Assembly (NCBI GenBank): GCA_022575985.1
Contig: JAKSXM010000282.1
Span: forward strand, 156,549 to 220,548
Length of the DNA: 64,000 nucleotides
Direction of reading: 5' to 3'
Origin: Anagrus nilaparvatae
Lineage: Eukaryota > Arthropoda > Insecta > Hymenoptera > Mymaridae
This document shows, piece by piece, positions 1-12,196 of the stretch (within the stretch, counting starts at the first letter, position 1; the number at the start of each line of letters is the position of its first letter). The notes under the pieces were generated by a model. That model searched no databases. It saw only the letters and a list, made by a program, of their open reading frames with translations, and was not told where the DNA came from. The translations under genes were made by a program, and so were the position numbers.

Positions 1-1600
1 ATCAATATCTTTATAGAATCATAACTCAACAATTATTAATACAAAAAAGATATGTTATAAATTTTTGTAAATTTAAAGCTTGTAGAAAATAGCCAGAATT
101 AGAATTTAGAACAACAATCTGTCAAAAAAATTTTAAAGGAAATTCAGTGTCTGGGTTTTTAAAGATGCCAGAGGAAGTAGTTCTTGGTAGCAACTCAAAG
201 CTAAGTGTATCAAGCTTTTTCAAATTAATTAATTTTTTTTTGGCCCTTATTAATCTGATGGCTCTAATCTCTTTTCAATCACGCATTCCTTGAAACCATC
301 GTACCCTCTCTTCGTTTAGGATATTTTCACCTCCTTCTTTTTTATCTGACCAAGTAATTTCAAAGTAATTCTCATTTTTAGTTGAAAAAGCCCATATATA
401 TTTGCAGATAAAGTGCTAATACATTTTTTAAGGTGTGACACAATCAAAATTTCTACACTTACACTTTTCTATTTTGTGTAGCGATTGAGGCTTAAATGAA
501 AGCAGTATAATATTATATGAATAAAGACAATTTTTTAAATATTGCTTGTTACGTAGAAAAATTAAATTATATAATAAAAAAAGAAAATATTATATGCAAA
601 ATTATTAAAAATACAGTAACTTGTTTTATTCACACATAGTGCGAAAAAATTTTAGTGAAAAACCATAATTTTTTTTTGTTTGTAAAATCGCAAAATATTT
701 ATTTATTTTTTATTATACGCAAAAAAAAAATAAAAAAAAAATGTAAAAAAAAAAAAATTATTGAATATTATTAAAATTTGCCAAATATATATAAAAATAT
801 ATAAATAAATATTTCATTTTAAAATTATGAAATATTTGAAATAACTCTTAAATTTATTATACCTATATTTTCTTTCATAAAAAATAATAAAGAATTTTTC
901 TTAACCTACATACCATGTTTCTTTTATTGTCCTATATTAAATATTATGAAAGTTTTTTTTTTTTGTAAAGTTATTAAATATACCTTATATTTCTTTAAAA
1001 TTATCTGACATTTAAAAAGAAAATATTGTAATAATATATATCTTCAATTATCTTATATTTATTACTGAAAAGTTATAAAAGGGTAAATTTATTATAATAA
1101 TTGTTTTTGAACAAAAAAAAGTATAATGAAATTATATACTTTTTAAGTATAAATAAATCAATGATAATGCAAATATTATTTTTAAAATATATATTTTTTT
1201 AAATATAGTTATAAATTTTGATTTTAGATAAAATATAATAAACATAATTTTCCTGTTAAAATATAAGTTGTATCTTAGGTATACTAAGTAATATTTCTAT
1301 AATTTCTGTCAAATAGAATTTTTTTTTGATGCCGATAGTTAGATGTTGAGTATAGGGAATCATGGCAATTTTTTGCGCCATTGGTTTTCAGAAACTACGG
1401 ATCCAAGCTAATAGTACATGGGCTTATTTGAAAGCTGAAAATGGTGCTATTGTTTGATTATAAGATTTTTTAGATTTTTGCTAAAAAATAGTTGAATTAA
1501 AACCTATAACTCAATTCTCCGAATTGTTAGTAATAATACAAATCACAAAAATCTAGGGTGCCTGGTTTCTTAAAATTAATTTTCTATAATTCATAGTTAC
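1..1600. other. AT-rich intergenic DNA, no gene seen
   Basis: Very AT-rich sequence with long A and T runs, especially around 660-1250. No open frame with protein-like composition and no clear inverted repeat was found. The stretch from about 1325 to 1600 is less AT-rich and may be an old repeat fragment, but it has no termini I can define. Confidence 0.6.
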
Positions 1601-1617
1601 ATCATTCCATAATCCTT

Positions 1618-1878
1618 TTAATCAATAGCTGTTTCATAACACCTCTTATCCAAAATGTCCTTTTTGGGCCACCCCACCCTTTTGTAGGTAGGCCTGTTTC
1701 CTCTATTCTGGACCACTAGTTTGCATCTAGTGGACATTTCAAGTAAAATTCGTTTTCTGAGATTAGTCGTAGACATCCCCCAATCCAAGGCCCTAGCATT
1801 GAAGTCTCCAGCAAGGATGACGCTGCAAGTTACGGTCCAAATCGTACTCTCGATGCTGGCTAGCTTTGTAGCAAACAC
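1618..1878 (-). pseudogene. LINE ORF2 endonuclease fragment
   Basis: An 86-codon open frame from the exonuclease-endonuclease-phosphatase domain of a non-LTR retrotransposon. The diagnostic GDFNAR box is at about residues 24-29 (Asp and Asn of the active site), followed by the usual region with LVVQNRGNRPTYKR, which in R1-like elements precedes the substrate-binding part of the domain. The N-terminal catalytic Asn/Glu half and everything after residue 86 are missing, so no nuclease activity is expected. Confidence 0.8.
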
Positions 1879-2125
1879 CTCCGAGCTGTCATTTGGAGAG
1901 AGATATCAACTTATATAAGTTGGTTCCCCGCGCGTGGCCTAAACGTGGCATTTGCCTTTCCTTTTTTGGTTCAGGGACGTTTGGGCTCTACCTCTGAGCC
2001 ATATAGTAGAAACCCAGTACTTGTGGTTAATTTTGAAAGATTATTTGAATCCTCTTCACGTGAAATCTGTTCCAACAACGCATCAGCTACTCGGGTTTGA
2101 TTCATGTCACCTTGTAGAATCGGAA

Positions 2126-2368
2126 TCATTTCCGACGCCACCTGCTTCTCGCCACAGCCAGTGCCTCCCAGTAACTGGGACAGTTTCTCTCTCCGGGACA
2201 TTTAAGGCAGGTCTTGCTTCTGTCTAGGCCTTTACAAACATACTGACTATGCCCATAGCCCAAACACTTGAAGCAGCACCTTAAGTCTGCGTGGAGGCGC
2301 ACTCTGACTGGATGCCCATCCGATTTCAATTTTACCCTTTCTGGCGGGGCGTAGATTGTCAGCCTCAA
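2126..2368 (-). pseudogene. LINE ORF1 zinc-knuckle fragment (gag-like)
   Basis: An 80-codon minus-strand frame with a first CCHC knuckle (CFKCLGYGHSQYVC, residues 32-45) and the start of a second (CLKC). Paired knuckles preceded by an RNA-binding segment with VRVRLHADLRC are typical of the C-terminal part of ORF1 in R1/jockey LINEs, where the protein packages the RNA. It sits upstream of the endonuclease fragment in the correct order for one element. The frame is cut at both ends by shifts, so it is a relic. Confidence 0.8.
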
Positions 2369-3740
2369 GTAGGTCCACCATAACTATCGGGCTCGTTGTG
2401 CCTTTGGTTTTGAAGATGGTGACTGTTTTCAATACTTATCGCTTTAGTGACAGGCTCTTGAATTTTGTGTACTTTCATGTTCTTTCATGTTCTTTCTTCC
2501 ACATTTAAGTCTCGAACTTCGCGTTTCAAAATGGGGATCAACTCATGAAAATTTGACTCAGGGCCAGTAACTGCATTTACCGTATCTTCCAATTTTTGGC
2601 GTTCCTTGACTGCCTCCAGCTAAATGAGGACACTATCATTCTGCGTTTTTCTCATGCGGTGGATCTTGGTGCCAGATTCCTCGAGGTTGACGCTTCTCTT
2701 TAGATCGAGAAGCGTTCCCTCGTAAGTTATCCTCACCACCGGGATAATTTGGAAGGCTTCCTTCCTTTTCCTGTATGTCTTCCCAGCTAGAAGAGAACTT
2801 TACCCCTTGTAGCAGATTCTTTTGTCTGCTGAGGCTTCTTGACCCTGGATTTCTTCTTCTTCTTTTCTTGTACATGCCAATTTCCCTTCTTTACCATGTG
2901 ACTTCTGGGGTTGCACCTGCTTTGGTTACTCTTTTCCGTCAGCCTTTTCGCTTATCTCTTTTCCAGGTGTATGGATTCCCTGTGGAAGTTACAGCTTCTT
3001 CTGTTTCTTCAGCTCCTTTCTCTCTTTCTTGGACTTGTGCCTAGGGGCGTCCTCGTTCTCTTGGATGGTCCCCTGTGGGTCGTCTTCCTTGGTATTATTC
3101 GTGGATCCCATTGAATCCATCTACCACAGACTGCTTCTTTTTAGAGAGCTCGTTTCCTTTTTTTTGCTCCTGTATCTGTTTTGATGCAATTGTAGCAGTC
3201 TTATTTTATTTCCTTGTTCATGAAGTAGTTTTTCTTTCTTTCGTCACTCTTTTCTCTCCTGATCCAAGGCCAGCTTCTTTTTTTTCTGCTGCTCTTTTTC
3301 CTGCTGCTACCTCTGCTTTTAAATTGACTATTTGGTGTACCAAAAACGAAGAATGCAGCTTTTTACTTCTTCACTTTTTTCATTTTTAATTCAAATGGTC
3401 AATTTTTTGAATTTTTGCTAAATGTTGTACAGAAATTAATATGCCGTTTTATTTTTTTGTTTCAAATGTCTACAATAGGCACTATGATGGGAACCGTTTT
3501 TCATTTTTTTTTTCGAGTCTCTACTTTCATGACATTTACAAACTGTAAAAAAGAAGGAAATAAAAAAAAAGTTTTTTTTTGTTATCTAAAATAGTTTTGT
3601 GATTATTTAAAAAAAAAAAAAATTTAACTTTCATAATTAAGCAGCTGAGAAAATAAATGTTAAAAATCCTTTTAAATATCGTCACAAAGATGCGACAGTG
3701 GCCTTAAGCTTATATAATATGTCGTTGTTCAATAGAGAAT

Positions 3741-4086
3741 TTAGTATAATAGAAAAGTAATATCGGTTTTTCGCATATAACTCTTAAATGAATTATTTTA
3801 GAAAAAAAATTTTGTTTTACCAAATTTAAAGATCTTTTGAAAACGTGTAATTTGAGACCATAAAATACTCAATATGTTGACTTGTTAATTTTTTAGAACA
3901 ATTTATATCATTTTCATAAAATTTTGTTAGTAAAAAAATTAACGAGTTAATATTTAGAGCTCTAAATTGTCTCAAATTACGCGATTTTAAAAGATCTTTA
4001 AATTTGGTAAAATAATTTTTTTTTCTAAAATGCTTTATTTAAGAGTTATATGCAAAAAACCGATGTTACTTTTCTATTATACTAAA
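3741..4086. mobile_element. palindromic MITE-like element
   Basis: A 346-bp near-complete inverted repeat. The left end begins TTAGTATAATAGAAAAGTAA and the right end is its near-perfect reverse complement, ending at TACTAAA. The arms stay matched inward through the ACTCTTAAAT, AAATTTAAAGATCTTT and TTTGAGAC/GTCTCAAA segments, leaving a short centre near 3905. It has no coding capacity. The arms have diverged by scattered substitutions. The 5'-TA..TA-3' edges fit a Tc1/mariner-type origin, but a target duplication cannot be proven. Confidence 0.7.
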
Positions 4087-4455
4087 ATGTTTATGGTTAC
4101 TAATACATATACATACTTAATAAGGGGTATTTTTCTCGATTTAAGTGTGTTTGACAAGTTTTTCATGTTTGGGACCTTTATAATCGGACTTAAAAATTTT
4201 AAAAACCTGTTTAATATGCTAAAACACCCTTATGAGGGATGATTTTTACTAATTTAAGGGCTCTAGACAAATTTTGCACGGACAAAACCTCTTTTTTCGG
4301 AATCAGCGATACGGATAACCCTTAATAAACGTTTTCTCATCTTCATTGCCAAGAACGACCAAAAATCCGTAATTTTTCTGCAATAATCCTAATAAAAAAT
4401 GACAAATTCTAGAACTAAAATTGGTTCATTAAAAAAAAAAAGCAAAAACAATTTT

Positions 4456-5124
4456 TACTCTGGGAACATGCCGAGCATACATGCATCGAAAAGTTAAAAA
4501 AAATGTCAACAGACTGACTTAACAAAAATTATTTATATGGTTTCTTCTTTCAATTTCTTCCAGTTAGAAAGTCAGATCTGATCGTCTAACTGATTTTTAT
4601 AAATGTCCTATTGTGCGGTTTTGTCGCTTAAAACGCAAATAAATAAATAGTTTTGAACAATATACGCATAAATACTGAAAGCACATCTACTTCACATGAA
4701 TTTCTTTATTTTTTATTCTATTTTATACGGCGTAAAATCGGCAGTATTTTTTCGTTTAGAATCAAAAATGCTTAATTCAAATTTTAGCAAAAATTCAAGT
4801 TATCATTGTTTTTATATGAAAAAAGTATTGAGAAAGGTAAAATTAGAGAAATTTTGATAAAAATTTATCACCACGTGTACTTTTAAAAATTATTTATGCG
4901 TATATTATTCAAAACAATTTATTTGAGTTTTAGGTGACAAAACCGAAACATATGACATTTATGAAAATCTCTTAAACGATCAGGACAGATTTTCTGGCTG
5001 GAAGCATTTAAAAGAAGAAAACATATAAAAAACTTCTGCCAAGTCCGAGGCCAAGTCCAAATTTAACGACATCTTTTTAAAGTTATTTCGGTGCATTAAA
5101 GCTCAGTGTGGGAACATTACCTGC
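4456..5124. mobile_element. degenerate inverted-repeat element
   Basis: The left arm (about 4456-4680) matches the reverse complement of the right arm (about 4885-5124). The best-kept parts are the TTTCTTC segment with its Gln/Ser-like GTTTTGTC neighbour and the AATATACGCATAAATA block near the centre. The outer parts, including GGGAACAT at the left and its counterpart near 5110, match more weakly. About 200 bp of unpaired sequence lies in the middle. No coding content; an old foldback MITE. Confidence 0.6.
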
Positions 5125-5129
5125 GGATC

Positions 5130-8100
5130 AGTTCATAAATAAAATAATGCTCAAATAATTATGGGATATTTTTTACTCGTATATATAAATGTTTATGAGT
5201 CCATAACTTTTAAACTATAATAATAAATCACCAATTTTTATAATCTATACATAAGTAAATAATATTAGAAAATTAGTGTCATTTTAGAGATATTTAAATG
5301 GAAAAAAGTTTTGTAAAAATAATTATGTTGATTCTTGTAAATTTTTTTACTTTTTATTATACTCATTAAATATTTAATATATATTATTTATTATTTTATG
5401 CACCATATAACTTAAGTGTATGTTATTTACTTATTTTACAAACATGTATGATTGTGTCACTATAATCATAAGACAGTTTTTACTAATAAGGAGCTCGGGA
5501 GAGTTTTAATTTTAGAAAAAAATGCAGGTAAATAAAATTTTTTTAAAAACATATTAATTATACTAGTAGTTTGATCCAGCTTCTCCTAGATTATAATATT
5601 TATGGAATAGAATCTAAAAAGTTAGGTGGATACGTAAGACAAATTCCTGAATAAAAAAAATTATATCTTTGATTTATTAACGAATGAATTATTCGAAAAT
5701 TCTCGGAAAAATTTGTCAATCAATTTTTAAGGATAATCAGTTTTTTTATCATCAAAAGTACAGTTTTTAACCAAATAGTTATTTTACAGTTAAAATTCAA
5801 TGTAGACCTAAAAGAGTTAAGTTTTAGGGTGCTTCTTGGATTTATCAGAGAGAGTCAGGGGCTATTTTTAAATGTAATAAACGCTTCTAATGTAGGTATA
5901 TTTGCTCTCCTAAATGTAGCGAACTCTCCTTGCTATAGCTAAAAAATTTGCGAGATTTCTCAATTACAACTTCATAAATATTAACCCAAATAGAACATAA
6001 ATTATATGTTTTTCTTTAAAATACTTATCATTTTACAACCTAATTATAAAATCTATTAGTACAAAACTACACACATAAAGTAAGACAGTATAAAATTTAA
6101 TTTAAAGTATGCGCTTTAAATATGCAAGTGACATTACACAAATAGATAATTCAATTTTTTTTTCTTGTTCTTTATTTATTTAAACATTAAATTTACAGTA
6201 TAAAAAAAAGTAAATAAAAAATTTTTTATGCTTGATAATATCGTGCCTATAGATAAACCTTGTAAACTAATTTCTATTTTTTATTTAAAAATATTTTTGT
6301 TGACGTTCGCACGCAACATACACTATAATTATACGACATCTAAATAAATGACGTAAATTACGTAATGAAAAAAAAAGTTGATCTTTTACTTAAATCTTGT
6401 TTCGTTTGTCTTAATTTATTATTTCAGTTTTTTTTTATTTTTTTTTCTTCGTTTATTAATACTTTTCTATTAGTTGTAGTATACGTGAATAATATGTTGT
6501 TTGTAAAATTTTCAGTATTGATGCTATCAAGCATACAAAAAAATTTTTCGCATAACTAGAATGCATTCTAATTTAAAAAAATGCAAACAGTTATCCACAC
6601 GTGTATGTGTATACGTGTAATTAAACATGTAAACATTTATATAGATAATGTATTTAAGTATTTTTATTTTTTTTAATGTTTAATCAATTGTCTTTATTTT
6701 ATAAATTAAATTAATGCTTTTTAATATTTTTTATTGCCTTTTTTTAATGGTCAAATGTAAACATTTTATAAGTAAAAGTTGTATAACATATTTGTTGTTT
6801 TAGATAATTATTATTAGAGATGGGTACTTAATGTAACATTTATGAGAGAACATTTTTTTTGTTGAAATTAATTTTTATTATTGGAGCATGTATTGTTTTT
6901 TTTAAATTTCTATAAATTTCTGTAAGTAGTTTTAGTAGTTTTATAGTTTTATAGTTTTCTTTATAAAAAATATGCAAAAAACTTCAAAATAATTTTTTCT
7001 AATACTTTTTTTGAAAACGGACCTCGCAGAATACTTCAAGCAGTTTTCAACCATTAGTTTCATCCCTCCTTTACAGCATTTTTAAAAATTAATTATTATT
7101 TAAAGTACACTTGGACTCCCCTAAAGGGTTTGATCCAAGGTTTGCTCATTTTTTTGTTTTGACAAAGTCAATTATGACAAATTTTTAAAATTGAAATGAA
7201 ATTTTATTTTGCTTGTTTATCATTTTAGTGATCCAAAATTATTGATCAGTTTATAAATATAAAAATATTTTAATGTTATAAGACAGGTAACAAATACAGG
7301 GATTTGATAGATTTAAAATATTGGTGTCTTCCTGCGGAATTTAGACCTCCAGAAAATGGGTTGCGGAAAGGTCGAAAAATTGTTTTTTTGGATTAAAGGT
7401 AACTTTGGCGAAAAATTTTTTATTTTATTTAAGGTGACAGTATTTGCAAAAAAAAAAAATCAAGTTTTGTTTTTTTTTGTTTTTTTTGGTTACGAAAACA
7501 TCTTAAGAATATGGAAAATTTTTATAATGATATCTTGAATAATAAGGAAGTTATAGAAAATTAAGCAAGACACCGCGAAAGACGTAAGATTCAGTATTCT
7601 AAGCTTTAAACGCGTTTTTCTTGAAACAACGTTTATCGAATTTGTATGCACGATAACTCAAAAAATAATTAAGACATCTTCCTAATTTTTTTGCTACACT
7701 TTTAAAATACAATTATCTTCTGAATTGATGGAATTATTTTTCAAAAAAATGTATAAATTTTTTTTTATTGCAAAAAAACATGTGAAAAAAAATGAAATTT
7801 TTGAAAAAAATTTAAAAATTAAATAATTTTCACAATTTTCCATTTTCCGAAATTTGAATCCATCAATCCAGAAAAAAAAATATTTCACAAACATATAAAA
7901 TTTAATTTAGTATGTTTCAGATCAAGTTGGAGGCTTCAATCGTGCACACAATCAAAAGTGAGGCATAACTTTGAGCACCTATACTCAGCGCCATTTTGAA
8001 AAAAAAAAATGTTTAGCAACTTATAATCTAATAAAAAGGCAATTCGGAAAAAATTATTTCAATTATTTCTACCCGAAAACCTATCCAGAAAAAGAGATGT

Positions 8101-8550
8101 TTTTTTTTCTCTAAATGAGCTTCACGCACACCTTAATTTAAAAGAAAAAGTTAAAAATTACGTTACTACCCTTTTTTTAAAGAATCCGTGTAATATCATA
8201 AGTGTCGTAGGTTCAATTCTATGTTACAAAAACAAAAATTGGAAAAATTAAAATTTGGGCTACAAAAAACGAATTTGTGGCTGCCGATAATTTTTTCCTT
8301 CAAACAAGCCCTTGCAAATGACTTAACGCAAACAAAAATAATTTTTGCTCAATTAATAAAAAAAAAGGCTGCCAACTAATTGGCACTATGTTTCTTCATT
8401 AGCAATAACAAAATGTTTTTAATGTTCTATTTTACCTAACTTGGTATAAGAAAAATTGAAAATGATCTTTTCCTTCATACTGTTAGTTTAACATCTCATT
8501 GAAAAAAATTAGGTTTTTTACATAAAAAAAAAGATTTCTACGCCTAGTAC
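5130..8550. other. AT-rich intergenic DNA, no gene seen
   Basis: About 3.4 kb of AT-rich DNA with T-runs and A-runs. Short open frames near 6365, 7356 and 7800 consist of Phe/Lys/Asn/Ile runs expected from AT-rich noise. I found no splice-supported gene, no tRNA and no convincing inverted repeat. A slightly more complex patch lies at 7920-8400. Confidence 0.55.
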
Positions 8551-9019
8551 ATAATCTACACTCTTAAACCAAAACCACCAAATTTCCTTTAGCAAACCAC
8601 CAAATGGCTAGATGGCGTTTTAAAAAACTCCGAAAGCGACTTCAGTGCTTTCTAAAACTCCATTCTTAAATTTGGTGGTTTACAAATAACAATAAAAAAT
8701 TTTTCGTGTATTACAATATACAAAAGGTATATTCGGTGTATTACAAATATCATTCTTATTATCAGGTGGTTTATAAAACTCCAAATTAGTGTTTGGGAAA
8801 TTAACAACCACCAACATAAATAATTGGAGTATTATAATATACTACAAAATATTATACTATATCAAGTATTTTATATAAATAAAAAAAAAGTTTATAATAT
8901 AATAAAATACTCCAAAATAATATAGTCAGGCGTATAGTGTGAAAAAAAGGTCAAATCTCAAACTGAAGAGTGAAATTGGCCATTTTTCACACTTTTCACG
9001 CCTTAAACAGTCATTTTTC

Positions 9020-9765
9020 CAAAATGAATTAATTTTTGATTTTCGAAGGGTCTAATAGGTTTTTGTAGGCGCTGATCTCATTAATTATGTCGTAAATTAT
9101 ATTTAACGGGATCAAAAGTGTGAATTTGGCCATTTTTTACCCCAAATACCCCAAAATTTACATAAACATATAAAAGACTATATTTTTAAATTAAATTAAA
9201 TACATAGGTATTAAAGGTCGCAGATTTCAAAAATAATGTAAAAAATTACATCCAACAGGTTCTGAAGGGTAAAGTTGGCCATTTTTCACCCTTGCCAACC
9301 CTTAGACCAACATTTTTCCAAAATGACTTACTTTTTAAATTTCCAAGGGTCTAATAGGTTTTTATGGGCGCTGTTCTCATTAATTATGTCGTAAATTATA
9401 TTCAACGGGTTCAAAAGAGTGAATTTAGCCATTTTTCACCCCAAATACCCCAAAATTTAAATAAACCTTTAGAAGGCTTTATTTTTAAATTAAATTAAAT
9501 AAATAGGTTTTTTAGGTCACAGATTTCAAAAATTTTCTAAAAAATTACATCCAACAGGTTCTGAAGGGTGAAATTGGCCATTTTTCACCCTTGCCAACCC
9601 TTAGACAAACCTTTTTCCAAAGAAATTGTTTTTTTATTTTCAAAGGGTCTAGTAGGTTTTTTTGGGCGCTGATCTCAAAAATGATGTTACAAATTACATA
9701 CGGAAGGTTTTAAAGGGCGAATTTGGCCATTTTTCACTCTTTTCACCCTTTGGACATTCATTTTT
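9020..9765. repeat. ~297-bp higher-order repeat in the left arm
   Basis: Within the outer left arm the block containing AAGGGTCTAATAGGTTTTT recurs at about 9048, 9344 and 9642, a spacing of ~297 bp. Each unit also carries a segment reading TTGGCCATTTTTCACC. The same units appear reversed in the right arm (about 12200-12945). The outer arm is therefore itself built from two and a half diverged tandem units, older than the 55-bp array. Confidence 0.7.
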
Positions 9766-9767
9766 CC

Positions 9768-11340
9768 AACACGTCAAGCCTTACACTAGCGTAATCTAAG
9801 GAAGTAGACTATAATAAAAAAAACGATACGTCAAGCCTTACACTAGCGTAACCTAAGGAAATAGGCTATAATCAAAAACGACACGTTAAGCCTTACAGTA
9901 GCGTAACCTAAGGAAATAGGCTATAATAAAAAACAACACGTCAAGCCTTACAGTAGCGTAACCTAAGGAAATAGGCTATAATCAAAAACGACACGTCATG
10001 CCTTACAGTAGCGTAACCTAAGGAAGTTGGCTACAATAAAAAACGACACGTCAAGCCTTACAGTAGCGTAACCTAAGGAAATAGGCTATAATCAAAAACG
10101 ACACGTCATGCCTTACAGTAGCGTAACCTAAGGAAGTTGGCTACAATAAAAAACGACACGTCAAGCCTTACAGTAGCGTAACCTAAGGAAATAGGCTATA
10201 ATAAAAAAAAGACACGTCAAGCCTTACACTAGCGTAACCTAAGGAAGTTGGCTATAATAAAATAACGACACGACAAGCCTTACACTAGCGAAACCTAAGG
10301 AAGTAGGCTATAATAAAAAACGACACGTCAAGCCCTACACTAACATAACCTAAGGAAGTAGACTATAATAAAATAACGACACGTCAAGCCTTACAGTAAC
10401 ATAACCTAAGGAAATAGGCTACAATAAAATAACGACACAACAAGCCTTACACTAACATAACCTAAGGAAGTAGACTATAATAAAATAACGACACGACAAG
10501 CCTTACACTAGCGAAACCTAAGGAAGTAGGCTATAATAAAAAAACGACACGTCAAGCCTTACAGTAGCGTAACCTAAGGAAATAGGCTATAATCAAAAAC
10601 GACACGTCAAGCCTTACAGTAGCGTAACCTAAGGAAGTTGGCTATAATAAAATAACGACACGACAAGCCTTACACTAGCGAAACCTAAGGAAGTTGGCTA
10701 TAATAAAATAACGACACGACAAGCCTTACACTAGCGAAACCTAAGGAAGTAGGCTATAATAAAAAACGACACGTCAAGCCTTACAGTAACATAACCTAAG
10801 GAAATAGGCTACAATAAAATAACGACACGACAAGCCTTACACTAACATAACCTAAGGAAGTAGACTATAATAAAATAACGACACGACAAGCCTTACACTA
10901 GCGAAACCTAAGGAAGTAGGCTATAATAAAAAAACGACACGTCAAGCCTTACAGTAGCGTAACCTAAGGAAATAGGCTATAATCAAAAACGACACGTCAA
11001 GCCTTACAGTAGCGTAACCTAAGGAAGTTGGCTACAATAAAAAAAAGACACGTCAAGCCTTACAGTAGCGTAACCTAAGGAAGTTGGCTATAATAAATAA
11101 CGACACGTCAAGCCTTACAGTAGCGTAACCTAAGGAAATAGGCTATAATAAAAAAAGACACGTCAAGGCTTACACTAACATAACCTAAGGAAGTAGACTA
11201 TAATAAAATAACGACACGACAAGCCTTACATTAGCGAAACCTAAGGAAGTAGGCTATAATAAAAAAACGACACGTCAAGTCTTACACTAGCGTAACCTAA
11301 GGAAGTAGGCTACAATAAAAAAAAGACACGTCAAGCCATA
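9768..11340 (+). repeat. 55-bp tandem array, left arm (~28 copies)
   Basis: Head-to-tail copies with consensus start ACACGTCAAGCCTTACAGTA followed by GCGTAACCTAAGGAAATAGG and an A-rich end. I counted about 28 full copies plus a partial one. Variants (CACGACAAG, CTAACATAACC, GTTGGCT, CATAATCAAAA) recur in groups of two or three units, so copies spread as multi-unit blocks by unequal exchange. No unique spacers separate the units. Confidence 0.9.
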
Positions 11341-11344
11341 CACA

Positions 11345-12196
11345 GTTTATGTTATTTTAAGGCTGTGTCGTTATTTTCTTAATGCCTACTTGCTTAGGTT
11401 ACGCTAGTGTAAGGCTTGACGTGTCTTTTTTTTATTATAGCCTATTTCCTTAGGTTTCGCTACTGTAAGGCTTGACGTATCGTTTTTTATTATAGCCAAC
11501 TTCCTTAGGTTACGCTACTGTAAGGCTTGACGTGTCGTTTTTGATTATAGCCTATTTCCTTAGGTTACGCTACTGTAAGGCTTGACGTGTCGTTTTTTAT
11601 TATAGCCAACTTCCTTAGGTTACGCTACTGTAAGGCTTGACGTGTCGTTTTTTATTATAGCCAACTTCCTTAGGTTACGCTACTGTAAGGCTTAACGTGT
11701 CGTTTTTGATTATAGCCTATTTCCTTAGGTTACGCTACTGTAAGGCTTGACGTGTCGTTTTTTATTATAGCCTATTTCCTTAGGTTACGCTAGTGTAAGG
11801 CTTGACGTGTCTTTTTTTTATTATAGCCTATTTCCTTAGGTTACGCTACTGTAAGGCTTGACGTGTCGTTTTTTATTATAGCCAACTTCCTTAGGTTACG
11901 CTACTGTAAGGCTTGACGTGTCGTTTTTGATTATAGCCTATTTCCTTAGGTTACGCTACTGTAAGGTTTGACGTGTCGTTTTTTATTATAGCCAACTTCC
12001 TTAGGTTACGCTACTGTAAGGCTTGACGTGTCGTTTTTTATTATAGCCAACTTCCTTAGGTTACGCTACTGTAAGGCTTGACGTGTCGTTTTTTATTATA
12101 GCCAACTTCCTTAGGTTACGCTACTGTAAGGCTTGACGTGTCGTTTTTGATTATAGTCTACTTCCTTAGATTACGCTAGTGTAAGGCTTGACGTGT
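11345..12196 (-). repeat. 55-bp tandem array, right arm (~16 copies)
   Basis: The same 55-bp unit in reverse orientation, reading CTTAGGTTACGCTACTGTAA with GGCTTGACGTGTCG. About 15-16 copies, roughly half the number in the left arm. The outermost unit, which abuts GTTGGAAAAATG at 12197, is identical to the outermost unit of the left arm, while the inner copies differ. A disrupted 50-bp centre at 11340-11395 separates the two arrays. Confidence 0.9.

Larger units (their letters stand above)
1618..3340 (-). mobile_element. non-LTR retrotransposon remnant (ORF1 plus endonuclease start)
   Basis: Read on the minus strand this is the 5' part of an R1/jockey-type LINE. From 3340 downward it gives a Lys/Glu-rich ORF1 N-terminus, then a middle region spread over two frames (2875-2420), CCHC knuckles (2368-2126), and finally an apurinic endonuclease fragment (1878-1618). 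GC content is clearly higher than in the flanks. Frameshifts and stops break both ORFs, and the join between ORF1 and endonuclease looks shortened. The rest of ORF2, including all of the reverse transcriptase, is absent, so a 5' portion is kept and the 3' end is lost. That is the reverse of normal 5' truncation and points to later deletion. The element is dead; the clade assignment is tentative. Confidence 0.8.

Noticed and set aside
1721..3389. Plus-strand open frames opposite the LINE remnant
   Set aside because: They are the antisense of ORF1 and endonuclease. The Phe/Leu/Ser-rich content is the mirror of Lys/Glu codons.
6365..7894. Short Phe/Lys-rich open frames
   Set aside because: Composition matches T- and A-runs, with no splice partners and no motif.
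9768..12196. Regularly spaced repeats resembling a CRISPR array
   Set aside because: The whole 55-bp period is repeated with no unique spacers, the arrays are inverted relative to each other, and the setting is an insect genome. It is a tandem repeat.
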